This document shows positions 25,637-34,022 of a stretch of DNA of 43,529 nucleotides, piece by piece. The notes under the pieces were generated by a model, which saw nothing but the letters and a program-made list of their open reading frames with translations, was not told the DNA's origin and made no database searches. Within the stretch, counting starts at the first letter, position 1, and every line of letters begins with the position of its first letter. The translations under genes were made by a program, and so were the position numbers. The DNA is taken from NCBI GenBank assembly GCA_020860515.1, contig JAJBUG010000034.1, positions 10,557 to 54,085 on the forward strand, in the 5' to 3' direction. Source of the DNA: Bacteroidales bacterium (GTDB lineage Bacteria; Bacteroidota; Bacteroidia; Bacteroidales; Muribaculaceae).

Positions 25637-28600
25637 TCAATCGTTGATAAAACCTTCGTCATGTAATTTTTTATAATTCAAAGAATACTTCTTTATGTTA
25701 TCTATTGTTATAGTTTCAGTTTTAGAATAATATTTGATAACATTTTTTTGATTATTACTTAATAATGACATCAAATCCGTGTCATTCCTGATAGCTGTTA
25801 TATCCTCTTTAGTTTTTGCATCAAAGAACCTATCGTAAACTGGATATTTAGCAGGGGTATTTTTGTTTCCAAGAACATTTCCGAAGAAATATTTATTTTT
25901 TAGAGACTTATCTATACGGTTGCGAGTATCTTGATCTTTTATATTATGCCACCATGATTTCGCTTTTTCTAATTTCTCTGATGTTACTTCATCACCATGT
26001 AAGATTTCAAGATATTCGTTTGCTTCTCTAAGTTCCTTTGAAATATCTATACCCAATTCCCTGAAGCTATCGCCATCCTCTCCAGTACCGTTGTCGCCAT
26101 CTTCTCCTGTTTCACCATCTTCTCCTGTTTCACCATCTTTTCCCGATATTGCGCTTTTGTTCGCTATTTGGTGGATTATAATTTCAAAATCCCTATCTTT
26201 AATTGGCTTTAGATTTTCAATTTTAGTTTCTTCATGTAATAAATTCTCTAAATATTTACGTAGTGAGTCATTATCCTTTATAGGATGATTTATACAGTCT
26301 GAAATACTATCAATGTTGTATGAAATTAATAGATTTGTGTTTAGGATAGAGTCTAATTGTCCTTGTGTGAAATCAGTAGGTAATGAGATTTTTAAACAAT
26401 ATGAAGGAAGTCTGTCTTGACCATCGTTTGTAACCTCAACATATTTTGATTTGCTTAAAGAATCCAATGTGATACCATAAGTTGAATTTACAGGTTTACG
26501 ATCTGTCCCATTGTCATAAATGACTGCTATTCTTTGAGATGATACCATATACAATTTGTCCTCATTGTTCACTAGCAATGACCAGATAAGTACACCAAGG
26601 GTTAGTGCAATAATTATAATCGTAATGATGCTTCCGGTTATAATTACACCTTTGTTATGTTTGATAGAGGAGAGCAGGGAAGGTTTTATGTATGTAACGA
26701 TTATCTTATTGGGTTTATATTCTATAATGAAGCCATTCTTCTTGTTGTTTTCCTTTAAATTGAGATTGTAATCGGATTCATTTTTTGGAATGGTACATAA
26801 TGTAGTATCGGCCTTTTTGTCATTGTTGGAGTATATATAATGATATCTCTCATCACTTTTCCAAGTTTTGAAACCATCAGAGATGTCAAACTTCTTGCTT
26901 AAATTAAATTTGACATCTTCAAACCCCTTAAATGTTAATCTTAGTGGTTTGTCATCGGGCTTTATATCAGATCTATCCGTTTCATCGGTTTTTTGATCAG
27001 TTACAATTTTTTTAGAGATTGTAAAGATACAGATTGTTCTAAGCTTAGATTCTTCAACGTTATATTTAGTTTCATCAAATTTAGGGCGTTTGATGCCGTA
27101 AGGGAGAATTTTTACACCTGTGGCCTCAATGGACTTATTACCAATGGTGAATTGATATGTCTCATTCAAGTCCTCTGGCTTTATCAGAATTACATTGGGA
27201 GTGATATCATTCTCACTTACTTGGAATGTAAACGGCTCCTCATTAATGTAAAGTTTACCCTTACTTATATCATCTTTTGGTGATATTTTGATTGTCCATT
27301 TACTTAGCCATGGCTTTTTTGAATCATCACCAATTTTGAAATCCCAGTTGGTAACAAATTCCTCAATCTCTTTTGGTATCTTTAAATTGTACTTCAGACA
27401 TTTTGAAGTTAGTGTCACAATTTTACGATCGGGGTCATAGACAATAGCTGTATCGTCTTCCTGTTTGTCGAATTCAATATTTTTAAGTTCGGTACCATTT
27501 GACAGATACAAAGTTATCTCTTGTAATGGTTTGTCTTTAATTTCAATTGGGATGTCATCACGAGAGTTCCCGATTCGAAGGAATATTTTTTCATCAGAGA
27601 CTTTGTCAGCTCCATTGATTGTGAAAGTGAATTCCTTACAATCAATATTATGTTGGTATAGTCCTTCCTGATTATCAATTATTTCCTTAGGATTAAATGG
27701 CTCTTCTGTACTTATGGGGGTGCCTCCTGGTGTAGGACGCATCAAAACCTTCCACTTTTTGTCAAGCTCATCGCCCTTGAATTGAACTGATGATTTGACA
27801 ACTTCTTTGATAGAGTTACCACTTTTAAATAGGATTATTCCTTTAGGGTAGGGATTGTGGTTTAAACTGATACCTATACTATATGTTAGGTATGTAACTG
27901 TGTATTTGCCAACAGAGATAACTTTTTGATTTTCTTTTAGTTCTCCGCTGGCGATGAGGGCTTTAATGTAACCAGAAATTGTTACTTGTTGGCAGTATGG
28001 AGGTTTAATTATTATCTCAACATGGTCAGTTGAGATGTTCATAAGGTGTTTCTCTCTTGGGTCAACATTTTTGGCATTGATTTTTAGAGATTCGATATAA
28101 TTATCCTTGTATACACAGAGTTCGGGAAGCATCTCGGGTTCTGATACAGACTTTATGATGTTTTCTGTCTCATATTCGGGACGGTTCAATTGGAATGTCT
28201 CAGGTCTCTGGTCATATATTGCCTGGGAAATGAACATCACTTCTTGACATTCAAAGAATTCGGGGCGATAGGGTGATTGAAAATACTTGTCAACCACCGA
28301 CTTCTCGCTATAGAGTACAATGCGTGGCTTATCATCCTGTGTAGAGCTCTGATAGTTGAAGCGAATAGGATCGTGCTCGATTTCAGACTCCTTAGTCAAT
28401 ATTTCAGCATATGGTGCTATGTCATCATAAGTGCCAGAAATATATGTACCATCGATTGGATTGATATATTCCTTGAAATACTTGTCCATCATCTTGTCAA
28501 GAATCTCACGAAGATTCTTAACTTTGGATTCGTGGGGCACATGTACTATAATTGCTACATAGGCACCAGTGCCATTATCGTAACATGAACGATAAATGGT

Positions 28601-28798
28601 GAAAACTTTATATAGTTTTGTAAATTCGATAGCGTAAGAAGTTTGGTTAATCTTATTCCAGCGAATGAAAGAACGGATATCCTTTATGGTATCGGCATAT
28701 TCTTTGATGTTGTAGTCAATTATTTTGTTTTTGCAGAATACACGGCATCCGCCCTTGCATCCCCAAATAGTTAAACCAATCTTCTGTATATCTGACAT
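25637..28798 (-). CDS. 1053-residue single-pass protein with collagen-like linker
   Basis: The N-terminal ~250 residues form an alpha/beta region (SYAIEFTKLYKVFTIYRSCY, then GAYVAIIVHVP) that might be a GTPase-associated (GAP1-N-like) domain; this is a guess from layout. Residues ~260-700 are beta-rich repeats. A single membrane helix lies at about 718-742. Beyond it is a region with a collagen-like GETGEDGETGEDGDNG stretch (about 890-910) and, from about 935, the C-terminal module (KSWWHNIKDQD...FFDAKTKEDI) shared with the 324- and 279-residue proteins. It is encoded directly after the frameshifted GTPase-like gene, suggesting partnership. It is probably the large membrane-spanning hub. Confidence 0.8.
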   Translation of the reverse strand: MSDIQKIGLTIWGCKGGCRVFCKNKIIDYNIKEYADTIKDIRSFIRWNKINQTSYAIEFTKLYKVFTIYRSCYDNGTGAYVAIIVHVPHESKVKNLREILDKMMDKYFKEYINPIDGTYISGTYDDIAPYAEILTKESEIEHDPIRFNYQSSTQDDKPRIVLYSEKSVVDKYFQSPYRPEFFECQEVMFISQAIYDQRPETFQLNRPEYETENIIKSVSEPEMLPELCVYKDNYIESLKINAKNVDPREKHLMNISTDHVEIIIKPPYCQQVTISGYIKALIASGELKENQKVISVGKYTVTYLTYSIGISLNHNPYPKGIILFKSGNSIKEVVKSSVQFKGDELDKKWKVLMRPTPGGTPISTEEPFNPKEIIDNQEGLYQHNIDCKEFTFTINGADKVSDEKIFLRIGNSRDDIPIEIKDKPLQEITLYLSNGTELKNIEFDKQEDDTAIVYDPDRKIVTLTSKCLKYNLKIPKEIEEFVTNWDFKIGDDSKKPWLSKWTIKISPKDDISKGKLYINEEPFTFQVSENDITPNVILIKPEDLNETYQFTIGNKSIEATGVKILPYGIKRPKFDETKYNVEESKLRTICIFTISKKIVTDQKTDETDRSDIKPDDKPLRLTFKGFEDVKFNLSKKFDISDGFKTWKSDERYHYIYSNNDKKADTTLCTIPKNESDYNLNLKENNKKNGFIIEYKPNKIIVTYIKPSLLSSIKHNKGVIITGSIITIIIIALTLGVLIWSLLVNNEDKLYMVSSQRIAVIYDNGTDRKPVNSTYGITLDSLSKSKYVEVTNDGQDRLPSYCLKISLPTDFTQGQLDSILNTNLLISYNIDSISDCINHPIKDNDSLRKYLENLLHEETKIENLKPIKDRDFEIIIHQIANKSAISGKDGETGEDGETGEDGDNGTGEDGDSFRELGIDISKELREANEYLEILHGDEVTSEKLEKAKSWWHNIKDQDTRNRIDKSLKNKYFFGNVLGNKNTPAKYPVYDRFFDAKTKEDITAIRNDTDLMSLLSNNQKNVIKYYSKTETITIDNIKKYSLNYKKLHDEGFIND
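26070..26145. repeat. 18-bp tandem repeats encoding GETGED units
   Basis: Short tandem units (tctcctgtttcaccatct type) encode the collagen-like Gly-x-x-Gly-Glu-Asp stretch of the 1053-residue protein. Such repeats can change copy number by slippage. Confidence 0.6.
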
Positions 28799-28834
28799 AT
28801 ATTGAGAATTTAGGATTCAGTTATTTTAGAAAAC

Positions 28835-30353
28835 TTATTTACTGAATAGAGTACCGAAGAATCCAGTGCTTTGCCCTGATGTAGTGTAGGAAATAAAATT
28901 GACTATTTCCTCAGAATCTTTTGGGTCGTATTCATAGGTGTTACCCACGAGTAGTTTCCCCAAGCTGAATGCCATTATGTAAGGGTCATTTCCAACAGGT
29001 TTGTTGATTCCAAACTTTTGACATTTCTGTCGCAAATTGGTCATAAATTGTGCGAAGGTATTATTAAGGTACCTCATAGCACATTGGGTTCTCTTATCAT
29101 GCTCACAGTGCATTAAGTCACTCTTTGTGACAATTACAGCTACAGTATCCACTTTGCTCAGTGTGCAATTCTTTTCTGTATTTCCATCTCCATCATTTGA
29201 GAGGATACGGAGAAGTGTATCCAGAATTTGAGACTGTTTAAATTCTGTAGATAAAGGATTGATAGCTCCATTCACACTCAAGCTGTAATCAACGATGAAG
29301 AGTAACAACTTTCTGTTTTTGCCATTTATGCATGAACCGGCTCCCATCTCGCCCCATGCCTCTTTTCCTTTCTTGCCACTTTCTTCAGCCTTTCTAAAGA
29401 CCTCTCCAGCAACTTCTACAAAAATGAGTGGATTGTTTCGTTTGTGGAGGTTCAAATCCAACTTCATAAAGCTGATGGTATCATCAGCTGTAGATTGAGG
29501 GAATTTGCCCTTTCGAGTGGACTCGATTAATGCGTAGTAGTACTTTGATACAAGATCTTGATTATCATTATTATAATGGGGTTGATATATCGCACATCCT
29601 CTATTGTACATATTAGCAAGCACACCAGCAAGTACAGATGATTTTCCTCCTCGTGGCACACCAAGGAAGTAAACATCGGTTCTTTTGTCTTTAGGGAAGC
29701 TTCCAAGATCTTGAATATTGGTTTGTTGGAGGGCTTGGTCTTGAGCAATCAAGCTGTTTTGGGAAATCTTGTTGCTTATAATTTTCTCATCAATCAAATC
29801 CTGATAAGTTATACTTTGACCGCTGGCAAGGAATTTTGAGGTTATATCCCTTTTCGTTCTTAAATTGCTCAGGGTATCGGTGTCAGAGACGCCATCAAAT
29901 AATGATTTCATGGCGATAGAATTGAATGCCCAAGGCTGTTCACGCATTGCTTTGAACAATTCGTTACGCAATTTTATAAGTTCACGTTCAAGATCTTCAA
30001 TAGCTGCTTCGGCTTCGGCAACGTACTCTCCACGGTACTCTGGTGGAAATTTGTCATACTTGTTTAGGTAACGTTTGTACCCATCAACAGTATGTGTCCT
30101 TTGTGCCAACCCCCAAGCTTCTTTGTCCTTGAGGATATTTTGTTCTGTTTCTTTAATTTTAGCTTGTTTTGCTTGTTCACGTCGCTCAAGTTCTTTTTTT
30201 GCGTCGCTCAAGTTCTTTTTTGAGGTCCGGACGCTTTGGTGCAGCATAGCCCGCTCCGTAAATTTCTTCCAAGGAGACTTCGTTGGCTTCAATCATGTTG
30301 GCAAGTTCCATGATTGAATATGTGTTAACTTTTGTAGGATCAAATTCAGCCAT
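28835..30353 (-). pseudogene. GTPase-like P-loop protein (B), apparent frameshift
   Basis: The natural start is at 30353 (MAEFDPTKVNTYSIMELAN), matching paralogue A (MTKFDPTKVNEYSITELA). After KKELERR the frame stops, while the rest of the protein continues one base out of frame. Removing one A from the A7 run (plus T7 at 30194-30200) gives 505 residues. They comprise the conserved N-domain, a charged coiled coil, one PPEYRGEYV helical repeat, G1 GVPRGGKSS, a G3-like FVEVAGE and G4 TKSD. The longest ATG frame without repair (30292-28835, 485 residues) lacks the conserved N-terminus. The break sits in a 21/22-bp tandem repeat, so it may be a slippage switch, a lesion or a read error. The catalytic part is intact. 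Confidence 0.75.
30181..30223. repeat. Tandem 22/21-bp repeat with A7 versus A6 runs
   Basis: 30181-30202 and 30203-30223 are the same KKELERR-coding unit, differing mainly by one extra T (an A on the coding strand). The extra base causes the frameshift in GTPase-like gene B. Confidence 0.85.
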
Positions 30354-30378
30354 ATATATGGTATTTGAAAATTTTTAT

Positions 30379-31368
30379 TTATACAAAATCCGTTTGGTTA
30401 GATGAGTTGTTATCCATTTGCTTGGGTGTATACATAGAGTCATCAGCATTGTTCTCTTTTGGAGTGTAAACCATTGGTCCATTTCTGGGTCCAGATCCTT
30501 TGGTTGGTTTATATCTTCTTGGGCCAGAACGCGACCAGTCTTTTACAGAAACATATTGTAGCAGCATCATTATAAGCAGAAGAATGATGATTAGGATTGA
30601 GACAGGGCCATAGTTTGAAAGATTAACATTTGCCAACTGTTGTTTAAAATTCGTTGATGCGTTGATATGTGGATTATATGGCTCGTTATTTTCCTGAACC
30701 CATTCGGAGTTCATCGACAATGTCTCAAGGGAGCCAATCCATTCTTGGGTGTTAGTGTCAAGTTGGTCAAGATACTCAATCACATCCCAGGGAAACCAGT
30801 TTAGCACTGAATATTCACAATTGTAGAGGAATGACGAGGCGGTTTTTTTTAGGCGGTCATACTCGCCATAGCCACGCATTTCATCATTAAACTTGCCCAT
30901 CATTACATCAATAGTACCCTGATCGGCATAGTTTTTCTTTATTGCGTTATTGTAGGTCTCTCCCATCTCTGACACATAATGGAGATAACTTCTCTGAGTG
31001 TCCTCGTTGCCAAACATTTGTTTGAGCTCTTGGATGCGAGTGAGAGCCTCAGGGCGCACCTGCGATTTCACCGTGCCTTGCATCGTGATGAAGTGGGCCA
31101 CTCCGTTTACAGTTAGGAGAATTGTAACGATAAACACTGCAAGACAAGCAAGCTCTTTTGCTTTGGCGGTCTTTTTGTTGCCGCCAGCTTCTGAATCGGC
31201 CCATTTGTTTAGCAGGAAAATGTCAATACCCATTATAGCAAGCACTGCTACCATAAGAATTATGCTTACCATAAGTGAGTCGCTATGACCATAGTTGAAT
31301 CCCAACGCAAAGCAAATTGTCCACGCCAGTAGGCCAACAATCCATAGTATTCTTTTGAAAATGTTCAT
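30379..31368 (-). CDS. Four-helix membrane protein
   Basis: The 329-residue product has membrane helices at about 7-25, 32-52, 73-93 and 254-272. Between helices 3 and 4 is a ~160-residue soluble, mostly helical domain with conserved-looking Trp/Phe (LNWFPWDVIEYL). The C-terminal tail is basic then polar with two YTPK motifs. By positive-inside logic the domain between helices 3 and 4 is periplasmic and the tail cytosolic. It lies 11 bases after the S8 protease gene and is likely its membrane partner or a substrate. Confidence 0.8.
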   Translation of the reverse strand: MNIFKRILWIVGLLAWTICFALGFNYGHSDSLMVSIILMVAVLAIMGIDIFLLNKWADSEAGGNKKTAKAKELACLAVFIVTILLTVNGVAHFITMQGTVKSQVRPEALTRIQELKQMFGNEDTQRSYLHYVSEMGETYNNAIKKNYADQGTIDVMMGKFNDEMRGYGEYDRLKKTASSFLYNCEYSVLNWFPWDVIEYLDQLDTNTQEWIGSLETLSMNSEWVQENNEPYNPHINASTNFKQQLANVNLSNYGPVSILIIILLLIMMLLQYVSVKDWSRSGPRRYKPTKGSGPRNGPMVYTPKENNADDSMYTPKQMDNNSSNQTDFV

Positions 31369-31379
31369 ATATGATTTGT

Positions 31380-34022
31380 TTAAATGTTTATCAGGTTAAA
31401 ATCAAACACATTGGCTGCCTCCATTTTGTTCTTGGCATTGCCATCGGCCTTTCGGTCAAGTCCGGGCTTAAGAATGAATTTGTATGGGGAGTAGCGGCGT
31501 GAGGATGACTTGCTTACGGCATGCTCGGGCTGGTCGATGTAGACCTTGTCGTTGGTGATGTTCACAGAAAGTGGAGCAAAAAAGTTACTGCCAGATTGCT
31601 CTATAATGTCCAATCGGGCTGTAGATGTGCCATTGAATGTGAAATAGATCACAACATCTTCTTCTTCATCGTTTTTCAAAGTGCTGGTGCTTTTCCAGCG
31701 TCCGACAAGTTGGTCAAGTGTGAGGTCTTTGGGCAGAGCCAATGTATCGGGGTGTTGGATACAGCCAGGATGCTCTCGCTTTAGTTGCTCCAACTCTGCC
31801 AGCAACTCTTGGTAACGCTTGTTGACATCTTCGCAATCGGGGGCATCACAAGTCCCATTTTTGAGCGCATTGGCGAAATTGACCACGGGACCAACATCTG
31901 AGGGGCTTGTTTTGCCAGTGGATTGGAGCATTTGTACCAGCTGTGCTGTGGTCAGGCTAGGTTCTTTGCTTTTTAGCAAAGCACAGCCGCCAGTTACAAT
32001 GGGGGCTGCCATGCTAGTGCCATCCATATATGTGTATTTGTTGCCCGGAATAGCATTGTAGATGCGTACGCCAGGTGCCGAAACAGTGGACATATCACCA
32101 TAATTACTGAAATCGGCTTTTTCAAGATTTGGTCGAACAGCCGACACCTTTATCACCTTTTCGCTACGTTGCATTGGATCCAGACCAATCAGACAATTTT
32201 CATTGCCGCCGGCAAGTACAAAAGTTACATCGTTTGCATCGGCGATGTTGAATAGATAGCGCCACACCTTTTCCTCCTGTAAGAACATGTTGTCACGGAA
32301 GTTCTTTTGGATATGTATGGGAGCAAATTGAACGAATGGGCCAAATGCCATTCCCAACGACATATTCACAACATCGGCTCCGTTGCCAATTGCATAAACC
32401 ACAGCATCGAGAATGGCTGATGAGGTCATATTACCTTGTGCATCACCAACTTGGATTGGCATTAGCTTGCACTTTGGCGCAATGCCTGAGATTCCGCTGT
32501 TGTTGTCAGCATTTCCGATGGCTGTTGCCGCCACATGGGTGCCGTGGCCGCTTGGCGATGGCATCACGTTGTCGTTGTGAAGCACAGCATTGTATGGCTT
32601 TACAATCTTGCCCTTGAGTTCCGGATGATTTAGGTCAAATCCATCATCGATAATCGCAACTATAATCTCATCAGACCCCATCGTTACATCCCAAGCATCG
32701 AACACTGAGCATTCGTCGAAGTACCATCGCTTTTTCTCATCGTCAAATGCTGGATCTGATGCCCGATAGGAATTTCGGTACATCGACTCTGGAATTATGA
32801 TAAGGCCAAATTCCTCAAACTCAGTTGGCAGGCATTCCTCAATCGAATCCCTTGCTTCCGATGGCAGCGTCAGGGTGACTCGATTGATAATGGTGTCAGG
32901 ATTGGAAATGATGAAATCTTTTTTATTGTACTTCTTATAGAAGGCCTCAGCAAAATCCTCCAACGACTTTTCTTTGTTGGTTACTAAGAGCAAGAGACGA
33001 TTGTTAACTACATATCGCAGAGAATCATTGCTCAGAACTACATCGGTAGAATCGATGCCAGGTGTCACAGGCTCGATAACATCCTTGTTTGAAGCACAAC
33101 ATTTGAAATACACGCATGCTAACAATATTAGCAAGAGCAACAGCAATGGTATAATCCATCTCCAATAGTTTTTTTCCTTTTCCCCTCCATTGTTGCCACC
33201 GTTAATGTTGCCGCTATCATGGTTGCCGCTGTCACTGTTATCGCCACTGTTGTCATTGACTATGGTTCCGTTGTTGCCAGTTGTGCCATCAGATGGTTCA
33301 TCGCTGGCTGATTCACCGTTATTGCCTTGGTCTGCAGCCTCGCGTGTGTCATCGTTATTGCCTTGGTCACCATCCTCAGGGGTGTCAATTTGATTGCCTT
33401 GGTCTACATCCTCGGGGGTGCCGTTTTGATCACCATATTCAATATCCTTTGGAGTGTCGTTTTGATGGTTATCACTTACTTCTTCTAAATCATCTTCTGG
33501 ATCATCATAGTTTCCTGAATCGTTTATTTTGAATTTGTGGCTGGGTGTGTCTTCAATAGCTATGGGCAGTCCGAATAGACTGCTGCGGCCTTTTGGTGTC
33601 ATGCCCCATTCTGTGATTACCACTCTGTCATCTCCACAATAGACTTTTGATTCATCAGAATAAGTGATTGCGGCCTTGATCAATTTTCTGACACTTTCCT
33701 TGGCATCACTGAATGCGTTGGCATAGGCCTGGAATGCCGACTGGAGAATGTCTAAGTATTTTGCATGTTGTGTGCCAACAAGTTCTCCTAATCGTTGTGG
33801 CTCGTGGTCAAAAACATCAGTGGTCCAGGTAATGTTTTCGTTGACGGAATTCCCACTAAAGGTAGCCTGGGCTAAGATGTTATGATACTGAGGTGGAATG
33901 CGGTCTTGGCGCACCCCGATAAGGCCATTTATTCGATTTTGTTGACGAACAACGGCCTTGCCATCATGCAGAGTGAGCGAAAAGCCCTTAACTGGGGTGT
34001 TGGAAAGTTCAGTTGTTTTCAT
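31380..34022 (-). CDS. Membrane-anchored subtilisin-like (S8) serine protease
   Basis: The 880-residue protein has a novel-looking N-terminal domain (1-160), an acidic repeat linker (about 175-280; four 12-residue TPEDxDQGN units), one membrane helix (about 288-304) and then the protease. The triad is complete: D459 (AIIDDGFD), H493 (GHGTHVAAT), S670 (DGTSMAAP), with the oxyanion Asn near 607. The region 305-440 may be an inhibitor-like prodomain. A C-terminal ~100 residues (LVGRWKSTS...) look like a lipocalin-style beta barrel. Lys/Arg before the helix predicts a cytosolic N-terminus and periplasmic protease. The gene overlaps the SrfC-like gene by 14 bases, so the two are coupled. It could process partner proteins on a signal relayed through the membrane. 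Confidence 0.95.
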   Translation of the reverse strand: MKTTELSNTPVKGFSLTLHDGKAVVRQQNRINGLIGVRQDRIPPQYHNILAQATFSGNSVNENITWTTDVFDHEPQRLGELVGTQHAKYLDILQSAFQAYANAFSDAKESVRKLIKAAITYSDESKVYCGDDRVVITEWGMTPKGRSSLFGLPIAIEDTPSHKFKINDSGNYDDPEDDLEEVSDNHQNDTPKDIEYGDQNGTPEDVDQGNQIDTPEDGDQGNNDDTREAADQGNNGESASDEPSDGTTGNNGTIVNDNSGDNSDSGNHDSGNINGGNNGGEKEKNYWRWIIPLLLLLLILLACVYFKCCASNKDVIEPVTPGIDSTDVVLSNDSLRYVVNNRLLLLVTNKEKSLEDFAEAFYKKYNKKDFIISNPDTIINRVTLTLPSEARDSIEECLPTEFEEFGLIIIPESMYRNSYRASDPAFDDEKKRWYFDECSVFDAWDVTMGSDEIIVAIIDDGFDLNHPELKGKIVKPYNAVLHNDNVMPSPSGHGTHVAATAIGNADNNSGISGIAPKCKLMPIQVGDAQGNMTSSAILDAVVYAIGNGADVVNMSLGMAFGPFVQFAPIHIQKNFRDNMFLQEEKVWRYLFNIADANDVTFVLAGGNENCLIGLDPMQRSEKVIKVSAVRPNLEKADFSNYGDMSTVSAPGVRIYNAIPGNKYTYMDGTSMAAPIVTGGCALLKSKEPSLTTAQLVQMLQSTGKTSPSDVGPVVNFANALKNGTCDAPDCEDVNKRYQELLAELEQLKREHPGCIQHPDTLALPKDLTLDQLVGRWKSTSTLKNDEEEDVVIYFTFNGTSTARLDIIEQSGSNFFAPLSVNITNDKVYIDQPEHAVSKSSSRRYSPYKFILKPGLDRKADGNAKNKMEAANVFDFNLINI
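33321..33464. repeat. 36-bp tandem repeat (4 units) in the protease linker
   Basis: Four consecutive 36-base units, each starting near attgccttggt, encode the acidic 12-residue repeats before the membrane helix. The units differ by a few bases each. Confidence 0.75.
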
